Positions 26,946 to 37,291 are shown, counted from the first letter of the stretch. The stretch: DNA of 64,000 nucleotides from Dyadobacter luticola (GCF_005860805.1 NZ_VCEJ01000004.1:1426001-1490000); one strand, 5' to 3'. Made by a program: numbers and translations. The notes: a model not told the origin generated them from the sequence alone.

Positions 26946-26980
26946 AAACCGGGGCTGTCAGAAAATGGCGGTTCCGGTTT
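26946..26980 (+). terminator. Weak terminator-like hairpin after the mutase gene
   Basis: AAACCGGGGC (26946-26955) pairs with GTTCCGGTTT (26971-26980), with two G-T pairs. Only three T residues end the stem, so termination is likely partial. The next gene starts 10 bp later. Confidence 0.4.
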
Positions 26981-26989
26981 CTATTCCTT

Positions 26990-28129
26990 ATGCGTCCGGG
27001 TCAGCATTTTACCAGCTACATTTCTTACAAGCTCCGGATTATTACAATCATTTTATTTTGCGCTGGCAGTCAGGCATTTGCGCAGACTGTAACATTAACT
27101 GGCAAGGTAACCGACGAAAAAACCGGTAAGCCGCTGCCTTTTGCCAATGTTTTTATCAACAACTCCACGATCGGTACCAATGCGGACGAAAATGGGAATT
27201 ACCGGCTAGGTAATCTGGCGATCGGAAACCTGGAACTGGTAGTGTCGTTTTTAGGCTATGAGACTGTGAAACAAACACTTCGATTTGAGCAGCCTGGGAT
27301 GAAGTCGGTGCTGATCAAATTACGGGAAGGTCAGCAGCTGCAAGGGGTTACGATTTTTGCCAAAAAGAATAAAAAGCGGGAGAAGAACCTGAAAATTATT
27401 GCGAGGGAGCTGCTGGGTAACACCAAGTTCAGCAAGCTTTGCAGGATCGTGAACCCGGAAGTACTACGCATTTCGGAAGGTGACGATGGACATTTGAGTG
27501 CGCAAACGACTGCTCCGCTGATCATCGAAAACAACGCGCTGGGCTATCGCATTCACCAGGATCTGGACGATTTTGATTATTACGAAGGCAAAGTTTATTA
27601 TGGCGGCACCACACGGTTTGAGTTGCTGACGCCCAAAGATAGTTTGCAGAAAAAACAATGGCGGGCCAATCAGAAAGTGGCATACAAGGGTTCGCTGAAA
27701 CATTTGCTGGCGAGCATTGTGGCCGACAGTTTGCAGGAGAACGGCTTTAAAGTGTACCAGGCGATCCCGGATTCGCTCCGGTTTTCCAAAACCATCCGGA
27801 GCTCGAATGGTTTGAATCAGATTTCCAATCACTTACACAATCGTATTGAGCAAACACCGGGCTTCAAGCTGGTCCGGCCGGGCGAATTACCAACTGAGCG
27901 GCTGGTGGTATCGATGACGCAGCTTGAAATTTTTTATATGAACAAACCGGGCCGCTCGCCTTACTCGGACATGCCGCACGCATATTCGCAGATTACGATG
28001 CCACAGGGATACATTGTGATTACTCCGCAGGGCTGGGTGGTGATGCCGATGGGCTTTGAAATTGCCGGCGACCTTGGTAATGATCGGTTTTCGACCCTCT
28101 TACCTGCCGACTGGAAGCGTGACGACTAA
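26990..28129 (+). CDS. Exported protein with carboxypeptidase-type regulatory domain
   Basis: 379 residues. A signal peptide (about 1-31, ending AFA) precedes a CarboxypepD_reg-like beta-sandwich at about 35-115 (TLTGKVTDEKTGKPLPFANVFINNSTIGTNADENGNYRL). This is the same domain that opens SusC proteins, but no TonB plug or barrel follows. The rest (LKIIARELLGNTKFSKLCRIVNPEVLRIS... ending LPADWKRDD) matches no family I know. Such proteins are common in Bacteroidota envelopes, role unknown. It precedes the large FG-GAP lipoprotein of uptake locus A by about 120 bp. Confidence 0.75.
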   Translation: MRPGQHFTSYISYKLRIITIILFCAGSQAFAQTVTLTGKVTDEKTGKPLPFANVFINNSTIGTNADENGNYRLGNLAIGNLELVVSFLGYETVKQTLRFEQPGMKSVLIKLREGQQLQGVTIFAKKNKKREKNLKIIARELLGNTKFSKLCRIVNPEVLRISEGDDGHLSAQTTAPLIIENNALGYRIHQDLDDFDYYEGKVYYGGTTRFELLTPKDSLQKKQWRANQKVAYKGSLKHLLASIVADSLQENGFKVYQAIPDSLRFSKTIRSSNGLNQISNHLHNRIEQTPGFKLVRPGELPTERLVVSMTQLEIFYMNKPGRSPYSDMPHAYSQITMPQGYIVITPQGWVVMPMGFEIAGDLGNDRFSTLLPADWKRDD

Positions 28130-28246
28130 CCAGGATTTGTCAAAATCTTGTCGGAAAAAGTAAATAAATAGCATTGTGTGTATTTTACCATCAGCTTTTA
28201 TTAATTTCGAAATATCCCATTTCTGTCAATTTCTTGCATTAATCTA

Positions 28247-31200
28247 ATGTACTTTAAGTTACTTACGCTGGCGATCCCAGTTGCGCTTCTTTTTGCATCC
28301 TGTAAAAAAGAGGTCAAGACCTTCACGCAACTGGATAGCGACGAGACGGGCATCCAGTTTTCGAACCGCATCGCGGAGAATGATACGATGAACATTCTGG
28401 CTTTCGAATATGTGTATAATGGCGGCGGGGTGGCTTTGGGTGATTTTAATAATGATAGTCTGCCGGACGTTTATTTTGCCGGAAATACGGTCGATAACAA
28501 GCTGTATCTCAATAAAGGTGATTTCAAATTTGAAGATGTAACTGAAAAAGCCCAGGTTGCCGGCAAGGATAAGTGGGCGATGGGCGTGGCGCTGGTGGAT
28601 ATTAATAATGATAATCTGCTGGATATTTACGTTTGTTCATCGGTGAGAAAAGTGGCTGCGCAGCGTGAAAACCTGCTGTATGTTAATCAGGGCGTGGGCG
28701 CTGATAATGTTCCGGTTTTTAAAGAAATGGGCAAGGAGTATGGCATTGCGGATACGACGCATACTACCAATGCAGCGTTTTTTGACTATGACAATGATGG
28801 CGACCTGGATCTATTCCTGGTAGTGAATGAAATGGATGATACGAATTTCCCAAACCGGTATCACAAAAAAGTAGTCGACGGCTCGTCAAAGCGTACTTCG
28901 AGGCTTTATAAAAATGATTGGGATGCAACATTGAAACATCCGGTTTTTACCAATGTGTCGAAAGAAGCGGGTATCCTGATCGAGGGGTATGGGCTGGGCG
29001 TGAATGTGACGGATGTGAACCAGGACGGCTGGAAGGACATTTACGTGACCAATGACTACATTACCAATGACCTTTTGTATATCAATAATGGTAACGGAAC
29101 TTTCACCGATAAGGCCGCTAGCTATTTCAAGCATACCTCGCAATCGGCGATGGGAAATGATGTAGCGGACATTAATAACGATGGTTTGGTGGATGTGATC
29201 GCGGTGGATATGATGCCGGCGACGAACAAGCGGAAAAAAATGATGACGCCGCCTTACAATTATGTCACGTATCAGAACAACGAGTTGTTTGGCTACCAGT
29301 ATCAGGTGGCGCGTAATACATTGCAGCTCAATATGGGCAAGGCCGATCCGAAAAGTAAGGATCCGGTTTTCAGTGAAATCGGGCTGCTGAGCGGGATTGC
29401 AGAGACGGATTGGAGCTGGACACCGATGGTGACGGACTTCGATAATGATGGTTTGCGGGATATTATCATCACAAACGGATTTCCCAAAGACATCACGGAT
29501 ATGGATTTTGTCGCCTACCGTGCCGAGGTTTCCAGCATCATGGAACCGAAGATGATGCTGGGCTACATTCCCTCGGTCAAGATATCGAACTTTGCTTTTA
29601 AAAATAAAGGAAACCTTGGTTTTGAGGATGTCACCACACAGTGGGGACTGGACAAGCCCGATTTTTCAAGTGGTGCTGCCTATGCCGATCTGGACAATGA
29701 TGGCGATCTGGATTACATTGTAAATAACATCAATGATTCCGCGACGGTTTATCGCAATAACAGCATTCAGCTCAAACCTGCTGAAAGTAACTATTTGAGG
29801 ATCAGTTTTAAAGGGGATAGGTATAATCATGCGGGTATCGGTGCGGTGGTGGAAATTCAATATGCAGGAGGCGAGAAGCAGGTGGCAGAAAATTCGCCCT
29901 ATCGCGGTTACCTGTCCACGGTGGAGCCTGTGGTGCATTTAGGTTTAGGTAAAAACACAAAAGTGGACCAGCTGAAAGTAACTTGGCCGGGTGGTATGAG
30001 TCAGATTTTGAAGGATGTAAAAGTTAATCAGGTGCTGGCGCTGAGTGAGAAAAATGCGGTTGATCCTACTGAAAGTCAGACGGTTGAAGTGAAACATAAG
30101 CCGCTATTTACGGATATTACTTCTATTTTGAATGTGCCTTATGTGCATGAGGAAATTGATATGATTGATTTCAATGTGCAGAAGCTGATGCCACACAAAT
30201 TATCACAATTCGGGCCTGCGCTGGCTGCGGGAGATGTGAATGGGGATGGGCTGGATGATATTTTTGTCGGTGGCGCGTATATGCATAAGGGACGGTTTTT
30301 ATTGCAGCAGCCGAATGGTCGGTTTAAAGTAGTGGATCTTTTGCCCGGAGCGGGAGGAGTTGAAAAAATTACGGAAGATATGGGCGTCCTGCTTTTCGAT
30401 GCGGACCAGGATAAGGACCTGGACTTATTTATTGTGAGCGGTAGTTATGAGCTTAAAACAGGTTCTGATGGGCTGAAAAGTACATTGTTTATCAATGATG
30501 GTAAAGGTAACTTTCGTCAAGATGTGGCTGCGCTGCCGCAGTTTTTGGTAAATGGTTCTTGTGTGAAGGCAGTCGATTTTGATAAAGATGGTGACTTGGA
30601 CCTTTTTATCGGCGGGCGCGTGGAGTCGGGGGCTTATCCAAAGCCGGTTTCCAGCTTTGTTTTAAGGAATGACAGTAAAAACAATGTGGCCCGTTTTTCG
30701 GACGTGACGCCGGCAGTTGCGCCGGAATTGCTGAACATCGGGCTGATCTGCGATGCATTATGGACTGATTACGACAACGATGGCTGGACGGATTTGCTGG
30801 TAGCAGGGGAGTGGATGCCGCTGACATTCTTTAAAAATGAAAAAGGTAAATTAAAGAAGGCGCAGTCGGGTCTGGAAGGAGAGAAAGGATTGTGGGGTAG
30901 CCTGGTATCCGGGGATTTTGATAATGATGGCGATATGGATTACATCGCCGGAAACCTGGGGCTGAACTCGCTTAACCGCGCTTCGGAGACGCGTCCGGTG
31001 AGTATCTACGCCAAGGATTTTAATAATGATGGGTATTATGACGCAATCCCGACTGTTTTTTACAAAGCCTCAGACGGCAGCTATAAAGAATTTCCCTACA
31101 ACACCCGAGATGAAATGGGTAAGCAGATCATCCAGGTCCGCCAGCGTTTTCAGGAGTACGCGAAGTTTTCAGAAGCAACTTTGCCCGACATATTTAAACC

Positions 31201-31804
31201 GGAAGAATTAAAGGATGCGCTGCATGTTTCCGCGACGTATATGCATAGTAGTTATGTGGAGAATCTGGGTGGCGGGAAGTTTAAGTTGCATTCTTTGCCA
31301 CTCCGGGCACAATTTGCGCCGCTTTTTGGAATGGTTGCAGAGGATTTTGACCAGGACGGTAACCTGGATGTGATGCTCTCGGGCAATGATTATGGTTCGG
31401 AAGTGTCCGTCGGACGCTACGATGCATTGTACGGACTTGTGCTAAAAGGAAATGGAAAAGGAGGCTTTACGCCGATGAATATGGCTGAAAGTGGTTACAT
31501 GACCAAGGGAAATGCGAAGGGGCTGGTCAAAATCGGCACTTCGGGCGCTGATTGGCTTACAGTGACCTCGCAAAACCGGGATTCGCTGAGATTTCACCGG
31601 AGCGCAAATCAAATGCGAAGATTTCCATTGCAACCGACAGAGGATTACGCTATTCTAAAATATCAGAATGGAAAGTCAAGAAAGGAAGAATTCAGTCTTG
31701 GGTCGTCCTTTCTTTCACAGTCGTCACATGTACTTTTCCTGCCTTCAAATGTAACTGAGGCCACTATTTTTAGTTCGGACGGTAAAAAGCGGCAAGTAAA
31801 ATAG
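28247..31804 (+). CDS. Giant FG-GAP/VCBS and ASPIC-UnbV lipoprotein (CRTAC1-like), locus A
   Basis: 1,185 residues with a lipoprotein signal ending FASC (Cys19). It carries about 14 calcium-binding loops of the form DxNxDGxxD (for example DYDNDGDLDLF, DVNQDGWKDIY, DLDNDGDLDYI, DFDQDGNLDVM), which build one or two beta-propellers. In the middle is an ASPIC/UnbV domain (RYNHAGIGAVVEIQYAGGEKQ ... VHLGLG). No catalytic motif is visible, so it is likely a surface-bound binding or scaffold protein. It directly precedes a SusC/SusD pair, from which it is separated by a strong terminator. A paralogue lies at 60562-63867 beside the second SusCD pair. Confidence 0.88.
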   Translation: MYFKLLTLAIPVALLFASCKKEVKTFTQLDSDETGIQFSNRIAENDTMNILAFEYVYNGGGVALGDFNNDSLPDVYFAGNTVDNKLYLNKGDFKFEDVTEKAQVAGKDKWAMGVALVDINNDNLLDIYVCSSVRKVAAQRENLLYVNQGVGADNVPVFKEMGKEYGIADTTHTTNAAFFDYDNDGDLDLFLVVNEMDDTNFPNRYHKKVVDGSSKRTSRLYKNDWDATLKHPVFTNVSKEAGILIEGYGLGVNVTDVNQDGWKDIYVTNDYITNDLLYINNGNGTFTDKAASYFKHTSQSAMGNDVADINNDGLVDVIAVDMMPATNKRKKMMTPPYNYVTYQNNELFGYQYQVARNTLQLNMGKADPKSKDPVFSEIGLLSGIAETDWSWTPMVTDFDNDGLRDIIITNGFPKDITDMDFVAYRAEVSSIMEPKMMLGYIPSVKISNFAFKNKGNLGFEDVTTQWGLDKPDFSSGAAYADLDNDGDLDYIVNNINDSATVYRNNSIQLKPAESNYLRISFKGDRYNHAGIGAVVEIQYAGGEKQVAENSPYRGYLSTVEPVVHLGLGKNTKVDQLKVTWPGGMSQILKDVKVNQVLALSEKNAVDPTESQTVEVKHKPLFTDITSILNVPYVHEEIDMIDFNVQKLMPHKLSQFGPALAAGDVNGDGLDDIFVGGAYMHKGRFLLQQPNGRFKVVDLLPGAGGVEKITEDMGVLLFDADQDKDLDLFIVSGSYELKTGSDGLKSTLFINDGKGNFRQDVAALPQFLVNGSCVKAVDFDKDGDLDLFIGGRVESGAYPKPVSSFVLRNDSKNNVARFSDVTPAVAPELLNIGLICDALWTDYDNDGWTDLLVAGEWMPLTFFKNEKGKLKKAQSGLEGEKGLWGSLVSGDFDNDGDMDYIAGNLGLNSLNRASETRPVSIYAKDFNNDGYYDAIPTVFYKASDGSYKEFPYNTRDEMGKQIIQVRQRFQEYAKFSEATLPDIFKPEELKDALHVSATYMHSSYVENLGGGKFKLHSLPLRAQFAPLFGMVAEDFDQDGNLDVMLSGNDYGSEVSVGRYDALYGLVLKGNGKGGFTPMNMAESGYMTKGNAKGLVKIGTSGADWLTVTSQNRDSLRFHRSANQMRRFPLQPTEDYAILKYQNGKSRKEEFSLGSSFLSQSSHVLFLPSNVTEATIFSSDGKKRQVK

Positions 31805-31826
31805 TTATACGATATTGACATTTTTT

Positions 31827-31858
31827 AAGCCTGGAAAATCTGTTTTCCAGGCTTTTTT
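31827..31858 (+). terminator. Strong intrinsic terminator after the locus A lipoprotein
   Basis: AAGCCTGGAAAA (31827-31838) and TTTTCCAGGCTT (31843-31854) form a perfect 12-bp stem with a TCTG loop, followed by T residues. It separates the FG-GAP gene from susC. Confidence 0.9.
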
Positions 31859-32283
31859 ATGCTTTATGAATATATGACATTTCCAATAAACGTATAAAAT
31901 GTCATTCATACAGTTATAAATATTCTGTTACATTGTGTAACTATATTTTTATCATTAAGTAACCATCCAGGCGCATTTGCCTCATACTTCTAGTGTTGAT
32001 AATTTTCTATAAAAAAGATATGTTAAGTAACCGATTTTATACTTTAAATCATTGATCTAGTGATATTTGTATAAAAGACACTTTAAAATGGTGCATTAAA
32101 ATCGTATTAAAAATGGCAAAGAACGAGTCGGTAATTATAGAAATAGTACAATGTTTAAGCAGATATTAAGCCGATAAAGTGCAATTATTTATTGATTTGA
32201 ATATATTATCTGTTAATTAGATTTTTTGATGATTAAAAATGATAGTTTTGGGTGGTTTAATATTATTAACCTAACAAATCATT
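31859..32283. other. AT-rich regulatory region upstream of susC (locus A)
   Basis: No gene is visible in these 425 bp. They hold two palindromes: ATGACATTT (31874-31882) facing AAATGTCAT (31897-31905), and GTTACA-TTG-TGTAAC (31927-31941). TTAAGTAACC occurs twice (31955-31964 and 32023-32032). A TAnnTTTG box is at 32243-32250. The palindromes look like binding sites for dimeric regulators, none identified. Confidence 0.6.
32243..32250 (+). promoter_or_regulatory. -7 box of susC (locus A)
   Basis: TAGTTTTG matches TAnnTTTG and lies 33 bp before the susC ATG. The only nearby TTTG (32225-32228) is 14 bp upstream, closer than the usual 19-21, so the -33 element is uncertain. Confidence 0.5.
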
Positions 32284-35200
32284 ATGAAAAAAAATTACCT
32301 TCTCTCAGGAGGCAGGCTCTTCCTTAGTATGCTCCTCTTCCTCATTTGCCAAAATGTATTTTCCCAGGATATGACGATTTCCGGGAAAATTACGGACGAA
32401 CAATCGGGGTCGACCTTACCCGGAGCTTCGGTTACATTAAAAGGTTCAACAACAGTGGGTGTGACGACGGATGCGGACGGAAAGTACACCATCAAAGTGC
32501 CACCAAGTGCCCAAACGCTCGTGTTCTCTTTTATCGGCTACACAGCCAAGGAAGTGGCCATCGGCAACAGGACGGTGATCGACGTCACCATGACAAGCGA
32601 CGTGAGCGCTTTGGAAGAAGTAATTGTAACAGGTTATGGCTCGCAGTCTAAAAGAGACATTACGGGTTCGGTTACAACGGTCAATGCCAAGGACTTGCAG
32701 TCGGTTCCGGCGACAACATTCGCGCAGCAGCTGCAAGGACGTGCGTCGGGTTTGAACATTGTAAATGATGCAACGCCCGGCGGTAATGCTACCGTACGTA
32801 TCCGCGGTTTCGGTACGATTGGTAACAACGACCCGCTTTTCATTATTGACGGTGTGCCTACTGAAAACCAGGGCAACCTGAACCCGAACGACATTGAAAC
32901 CATTCAGATCCTGAAAGATGCGTCTTCGGCCTCTATTTACGGTTCACGTGCGGCGAACGGGGTTGTGATTATCACGACTAAAAGAGGAAAAATTGGTAAG
33001 CCGGTGATTTCCTTCAATGCTTATTACGGTACACAAAAGACTTATAAGGACGTAGAAGCATTAAATGCAAGAGAGCTTGGACAATACCTGTACCTGGCTG
33101 ATAAATATGCGGGCAAAACGCCTTCGCACGGTCAGTACACTTACGGACCAAATGGCGAGGTGACGCTTCCTGACTACGTTTTTCCAAGTAAAGGAAAGGC
33201 GGGTAGCCCGGAGGTAGACCCTGCGAAATACTCGCTTGTGCCTGGTAACATTTACGCGATCACCAAAGCTGCAGACACCAACTGGTGGAAAGAGCTGACC
33301 ACCCGGGCGCCGATACAAAACTATCAGCTGACTGCTTCCGGCGGTACCGACAACAGCCGCTATTCATTGTCTGTGGGTTATTTCAGCCAGGACGGTGTGG
33401 TGAAATTTATTGGGTATGACCGTTATACCGTTCGTGCTAACACTGAATTTTCTGCGCTGGGCAAACGCCTTCGTGTAGGTGAAAACCTTGCGGTATCTTT
33501 TGATAACAGAAAAGGCGGTTTCGGTAACAACCAGGAACAAAATGCGGTATCCGGTAGCTACAAGCACCACCCGTTGCTGCCGGTTTACGACATTGCCGGA
33601 AATTTTGCAGGTTCACGTGGTGCCAACCTGGGTAACAACTCCAACCCATACGCAACACTTTATCGTGAAAAAGACAACCGTACATTGCGTCTGCGCGCTT
33701 TCGGTAACATTTACGGCGAGTTTGACATCATCCCTAACTTAACATTAAAAACCAGCTTGGGTATCGACGGTGTGAGCCAGAGAGGTCGTTACATTGGCCG
33801 CGCCAACCCTGAGTATGTGGAAGGTAGCTTCAACAACGGATCGACTTCGACCGATTATTATTCTTATCAATGGGTTTGGACAAACACTTTAAGCTACTCT
33901 AAAAACTTTGGTACCAATCACAAGGTGGATGCTTACGTAGGTATCGAGTCTATCCGCGAATTCGCCGAGGAATTTGGTGCAAGCCGCTCCGGATATGCGT
34001 TTGAAATTCCTTCTATCATCAACTACCTGAACCTGGGCGATGCAACAAAAGCGACCAACTATGGCGGTGTGAACAGGGATTACAGCCTTTACTCGCAGTT
34101 TGGAAAAGTGAACTACGCGTTCGCGGACAAATATTTGTTCCAGTTCATTTTGCGTAATGACGCTTCCTCACGTTTCCAGCAGGCTTCCAGAAGCGCTTTG
34201 TTCCCTGCATTCAGCGCGGGATGGCGGTTATCTGAAGAAAATTTCATGAAAAGCGCAGGATTTATCAATGACATGAAAATCCGCTACGGATGGGGTAGAA
34301 CTGGTAACCAGAAAATCGGGGACTACAATGCTTACACTACTTACCGCGCCGATATTTTCCACGCAGGTTATCCAATCGACGGATCTGGCAGCCAACCAAC
34401 CATCGGGTATGATGCTTCTTCATTCGGTAACCCAAAAGCGAAATGGGAAACTACTACATCTAACAACCTAGGTTTGGATGCAACATTCCTGAACGATGCC
34501 TTGACATTTGAAATCGACTTCTGGAACCGTAAGACCGCGGATATGTTGTTCTCAACGCCAATCACTTATACCGCTGGTGACGCGAGCGCTCCTTCCTTCA
34601 ACGTAGGTGCGATGACCAACAAAGGAATTGACCTGGGTATCAGCTATCGTAATTCGGCTATGAAAGGTGACCTGCGCTACGGAATTTCGATGAACTACTC
34701 GATGTACCGTAACAAAGTGAACAAACTGGATGAAAGTGATGCGACCAAATACTTCGGTGCTGGTTCAAGGGTTCCATCTGTAACATTGACACAGGCTGGT
34801 TTGCCGCTGTCTTCTTACTACGGCTACAAAGTATTGGGTATTTTCCAGTCTGACGAAGAGGCAAAAGCCTGGGCGCCATACGGTTCTTACAACAAGGCTG
34901 GTAAATTCAAAATTGCGGATGTTAACAATGACGGTAAAATCACAGATGATGACCGTACTGTAATCGGAAACCCGCACCCTGATTTTGTTTATGGTATCAA
35001 CATCAATGTGGGTTACAAAATGTTTGACCTGACTGTATTTGGAAACGGTGTGGTAGGAAACGAGATCTTCAACTATCAGCGCTACTTCACAGATTTCAAT
35101 ACGTTCCAGGGTAACAGGGCGAAACGTGCATTGTACGACGCCTGGCAGCCTGACCACAAAAGCGGTACCGTGCCTATCATGGATGCGGATGATCAGATCA

Positions 35201-35472
35201 GCAGCCGTCCTTCCAGCTACTTCGTAGAAAAAGGAACCTATTTCCGGTTGAAAAACGTGCAGCTGACATTCACCGTGCCAAAAGCAGCAGCTGCTAAAAT
35301 CGGCTTCTCTAATGCACAGGTTTATATCCAGGGACAAAACATGTGGACTGCTACCAAGTATACAGGTCTTAACCCTGAGATTCAAACCGGCCAGGATAAC
35401 ACATTGGGCTTTGACGGAGGTTTCATGCCAGTTTCCAGGACATTCCTGCTGGGCTTAAACTTCTCTTTCTGA
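32284..35472 (+). CDS. SusC/RagA-type TonB-dependent outer-membrane transporter, locus A
   Basis: 1,062 residues. A signal peptide ends at about residue 27 (NVFSQ). A carboxypeptidase-type regulatory domain follows (about 30-105), then the TonB box region EEVIVTGYG, a plug domain (SVTTVNAKDLQSVPATTFAQQLQGRASGL, FIIDGVP) and a 22-strand barrel ending in the aromatic LGLNFSF. It imports a large substrate with the SusD-like lid encoded 40 bp downstream, using TonB/ExbBD energy. Codons such as AAC, TTC, GGT and CGT dominate, which suggests high expression. The substrate is unknown and no glycoside hydrolase is adjacent. Confidence 0.93.
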   Translation: MKKNYLLSGGRLFLSMLLFLICQNVFSQDMTISGKITDEQSGSTLPGASVTLKGSTTVGVTTDADGKYTIKVPPSAQTLVFSFIGYTAKEVAIGNRTVIDVTMTSDVSALEEVIVTGYGSQSKRDITGSVTTVNAKDLQSVPATTFAQQLQGRASGLNIVNDATPGGNATVRIRGFGTIGNNDPLFIIDGVPTENQGNLNPNDIETIQILKDASSASIYGSRAANGVVIITTKRGKIGKPVISFNAYYGTQKTYKDVEALNARELGQYLYLADKYAGKTPSHGQYTYGPNGEVTLPDYVFPSKGKAGSPEVDPAKYSLVPGNIYAITKAADTNWWKELTTRAPIQNYQLTASGGTDNSRYSLSVGYFSQDGVVKFIGYDRYTVRANTEFSALGKRLRVGENLAVSFDNRKGGFGNNQEQNAVSGSYKHHPLLPVYDIAGNFAGSRGANLGNNSNPYATLYREKDNRTLRLRAFGNIYGEFDIIPNLTLKTSLGIDGVSQRGRYIGRANPEYVEGSFNNGSTSTDYYSYQWVWTNTLSYSKNFGTNHKVDAYVGIESIREFAEEFGASRSGYAFEIPSIINYLNLGDATKATNYGGVNRDYSLYSQFGKVNYAFADKYLFQFILRNDASSRFQQASRSALFPAFSAGWRLSEENFMKSAGFINDMKIRYGWGRTGNQKIGDYNAYTTYRADIFHAGYPIDGSGSQPTIGYDASSFGNPKAKWETTTSNNLGLDATFLNDALTFEIDFWNRKTADMLFSTPITYTAGDASAPSFNVGAMTNKGIDLGISYRNSAMKGDLRYGISMNYSMYRNKVNKLDESDATKYFGAGSRVPSVTLTQAGLPLSSYYGYKVLGIFQSDEEAKAWAPYGSYNKAGKFKIADVNNDGKITDDDRTVIGNPHPDFVYGININVGYKMFDLTVFGNGVVGNEIFNYQRYFTDFNTFQGNRAKRALYDAWQPDHKSGTVPIMDADDQISSRPSSYFVEKGTYFRLKNVQLTFTVPKAAAAKIGFSNAQVYIQGQNMWTATKYTGLNPEIQTGQDNTLGFDGGFMPVSRTFLLGLNFSF

Positions 35473-35512
35473 TCACTACCCTAACTAATTGACTTTAAAA
35501 ACCTCTGGTAAT

Positions 35513-37291
35513 ATGAATAAGACATTTTTAAAATATGTGTGCGGGGTCGGTTTTGCGATTGGTATTGTAACTGCTTGTAAAGATGAATTTCTTACAAGAG
35601 ACCCACAGGGACAATACAGCCCGACTGCACTTAAAACTCCAAGTGGGGTAGAAGGCTTGCTGGTCGGTGCGTATGCAATGATTGATGGTAACGGTCTGGA
35701 CGGTCAGGATTCCTGGAACAACGATATCCAGAGCTGGGTATTTGGTGGGCTGGCTTCTGATGATTCCTACAAAGGAACTGACGCGGGTGACCAGCCTGAG
35801 CAATCTTTCATCGAAAAATGGGATTTTCAGCCAACCAACAACCATATTAAAAACAAGTGGCGCGGACTTTACAAAGGTATTGCACGTACCAACGACGTGA
35901 TCAATACCCTGGCGGAAGTTCCGGAAGTAGCTGATACGAGAAGGGCGCAAATCATCGCGGAAGCCAGATTTCTACGCGGATTGTACCACTTCGAAGCGAA
36001 GAAAATGTGGAAGACGATCCCTTACATTGACGAAAACACGTACAAGCTGGACGATCTGGAAAGTACCAAGATCCCGAATGATAAGGATGTTTGGCCGATG
36101 ATCGAAGCGGATTTGAAAGCTGCGTCGGAAGGCCTTCCCGAAACACAATCACAAGCAGGACGTCCTACTAAATGGGCTGCGCTGGCTTTTCTTGCCAAAG
36201 CATACATGTACCAGGGCTGGAATGTGACGACGGGAGCTGTGAACCTGCCGGCATTGCAAAAAGCGAAACCAATTCTGGAACAAATCATCGCAACCGGCCG
36301 CTACACCTTGGCGCCTAAGTTTGAGGATAACTTCCTGATTGCTACCCGTAACAATGCAGAGTCGATTTTCGAGATACAGTACTCTGTTTCCAGTGCATCC
36401 GGTGATGCGGCAGATCAGGGCGTAGGTTTGGCTCACCCATACATTGACCCATGGGGATGCTGCGGATTTTACCAGCCTTCACAAAACCTGGTAAATGCAT
36501 TTAAAACCGACGCTACCGGACATCCTTTGCTAGATACATTCAATGACTCCGATGTGAAAAACGACCAGGGCTTGAAATATTCAGATCCTTTCGAGCCTTA
36601 CACAGGAACATTAGATCCACGTCTGGATCAGACAGTTGGCCGCCGTGGCATTCTTTTCAAAGATTTCAAAATCCATGGCAGCGACTTCATCCGCGATCAG
36701 ACTTATGCAGGACCTTATTCTCCTAAAAAGCACATTTCTGAAAAAGCCGGATTTGGTATCAATGGCTGGGGTAACCTGTCGAGCAACAACTACCGCATTA
36801 TGCGCTATGGTATGATCCTGCTGTGGCTTGCAGAGGTGGAAGTGGAGCTGGGTAACCTGGAAAATGCCAGAAAACTGGTAAACCAGATCCGTACCCGGGC
36901 TGCTAATCCTGCCGGTTTTGTGAAAAAAGCAGTTCAGGGAACCAAGTCGCGTGATGATTATACCGTGCTAAACGAGCCGGCTGCAAACTATCTGATCAAA
37001 ACTTACGATGCAGCCTGGGCGGACGCCGCAACTGCCAGAAAAGCAGTAAGGTTTGAAGAGCGCCTTGAATTTGCGATGGAAGGCCACCGTTTCTTCGACT
37101 TGCAACGTTGGGGAATTGCCGCTGAAACTTTGAACAAATACGTGGCAGTTGAACAAACCAAACGTGTTTACAAAAAAGGTGCGGTGTTCACAAAAGGCAA
37201 AAACGAATATTTCCCGATTCCTCAGGAAGCAATTGACCGGTCATATAAAGCAGGTGCAGCGACCCTCACCCAAGACCCGGCCTATAAATAG
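35513..37291 (+). CDS. SusD/RagB-type surface lipoprotein, locus A
   Basis: 592 residues from the ATG at 35513 (MNKTFLKYVCGV); the upstream frame uses a TTG and is unlikely. The lipobox is VTAC, followed by KDEFLTRDPQGQYSPTAL, the typical SusD start. TPR-like helices (RGLYKGIARTNDVINTL, AEARFLRGLYHFEAKKMW) and the C-terminal RFEERLEFAMEGHRFFDLQRWG are diagnostic of the RagB/SusD family. It forms the hinged lid on its SusC partner and captures substrate at the cell surface. It lies 40 bp downstream of susC and is followed by a terminator. Confidence 0.93.
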   Translation: MNKTFLKYVCGVGFAIGIVTACKDEFLTRDPQGQYSPTALKTPSGVEGLLVGAYAMIDGNGLDGQDSWNNDIQSWVFGGLASDDSYKGTDAGDQPEQSFIEKWDFQPTNNHIKNKWRGLYKGIARTNDVINTLAEVPEVADTRRAQIIAEARFLRGLYHFEAKKMWKTIPYIDENTYKLDDLESTKIPNDKDVWPMIEADLKAASEGLPETQSQAGRPTKWAALAFLAKAYMYQGWNVTTGAVNLPALQKAKPILEQIIATGRYTLAPKFEDNFLIATRNNAESIFEIQYSVSSASGDAADQGVGLAHPYIDPWGCCGFYQPSQNLVNAFKTDATGHPLLDTFNDSDVKNDQGLKYSDPFEPYTGTLDPRLDQTVGRRGILFKDFKIHGSDFIRDQTYAGPYSPKKHISEKAGFGINGWGNLSSNNYRIMRYGMILLWLAEVEVELGNLENARKLVNQIRTRAANPAGFVKKAVQGTKSRDDYTVLNEPAANYLIKTYDAAWADAATARKAVRFEERLEFAMEGHRFFDLQRWGIAAETLNKYVAVEQTKRVYKKGAVFTKGKNEYFPIPQEAIDRSYKAGAATLTQDPAYK

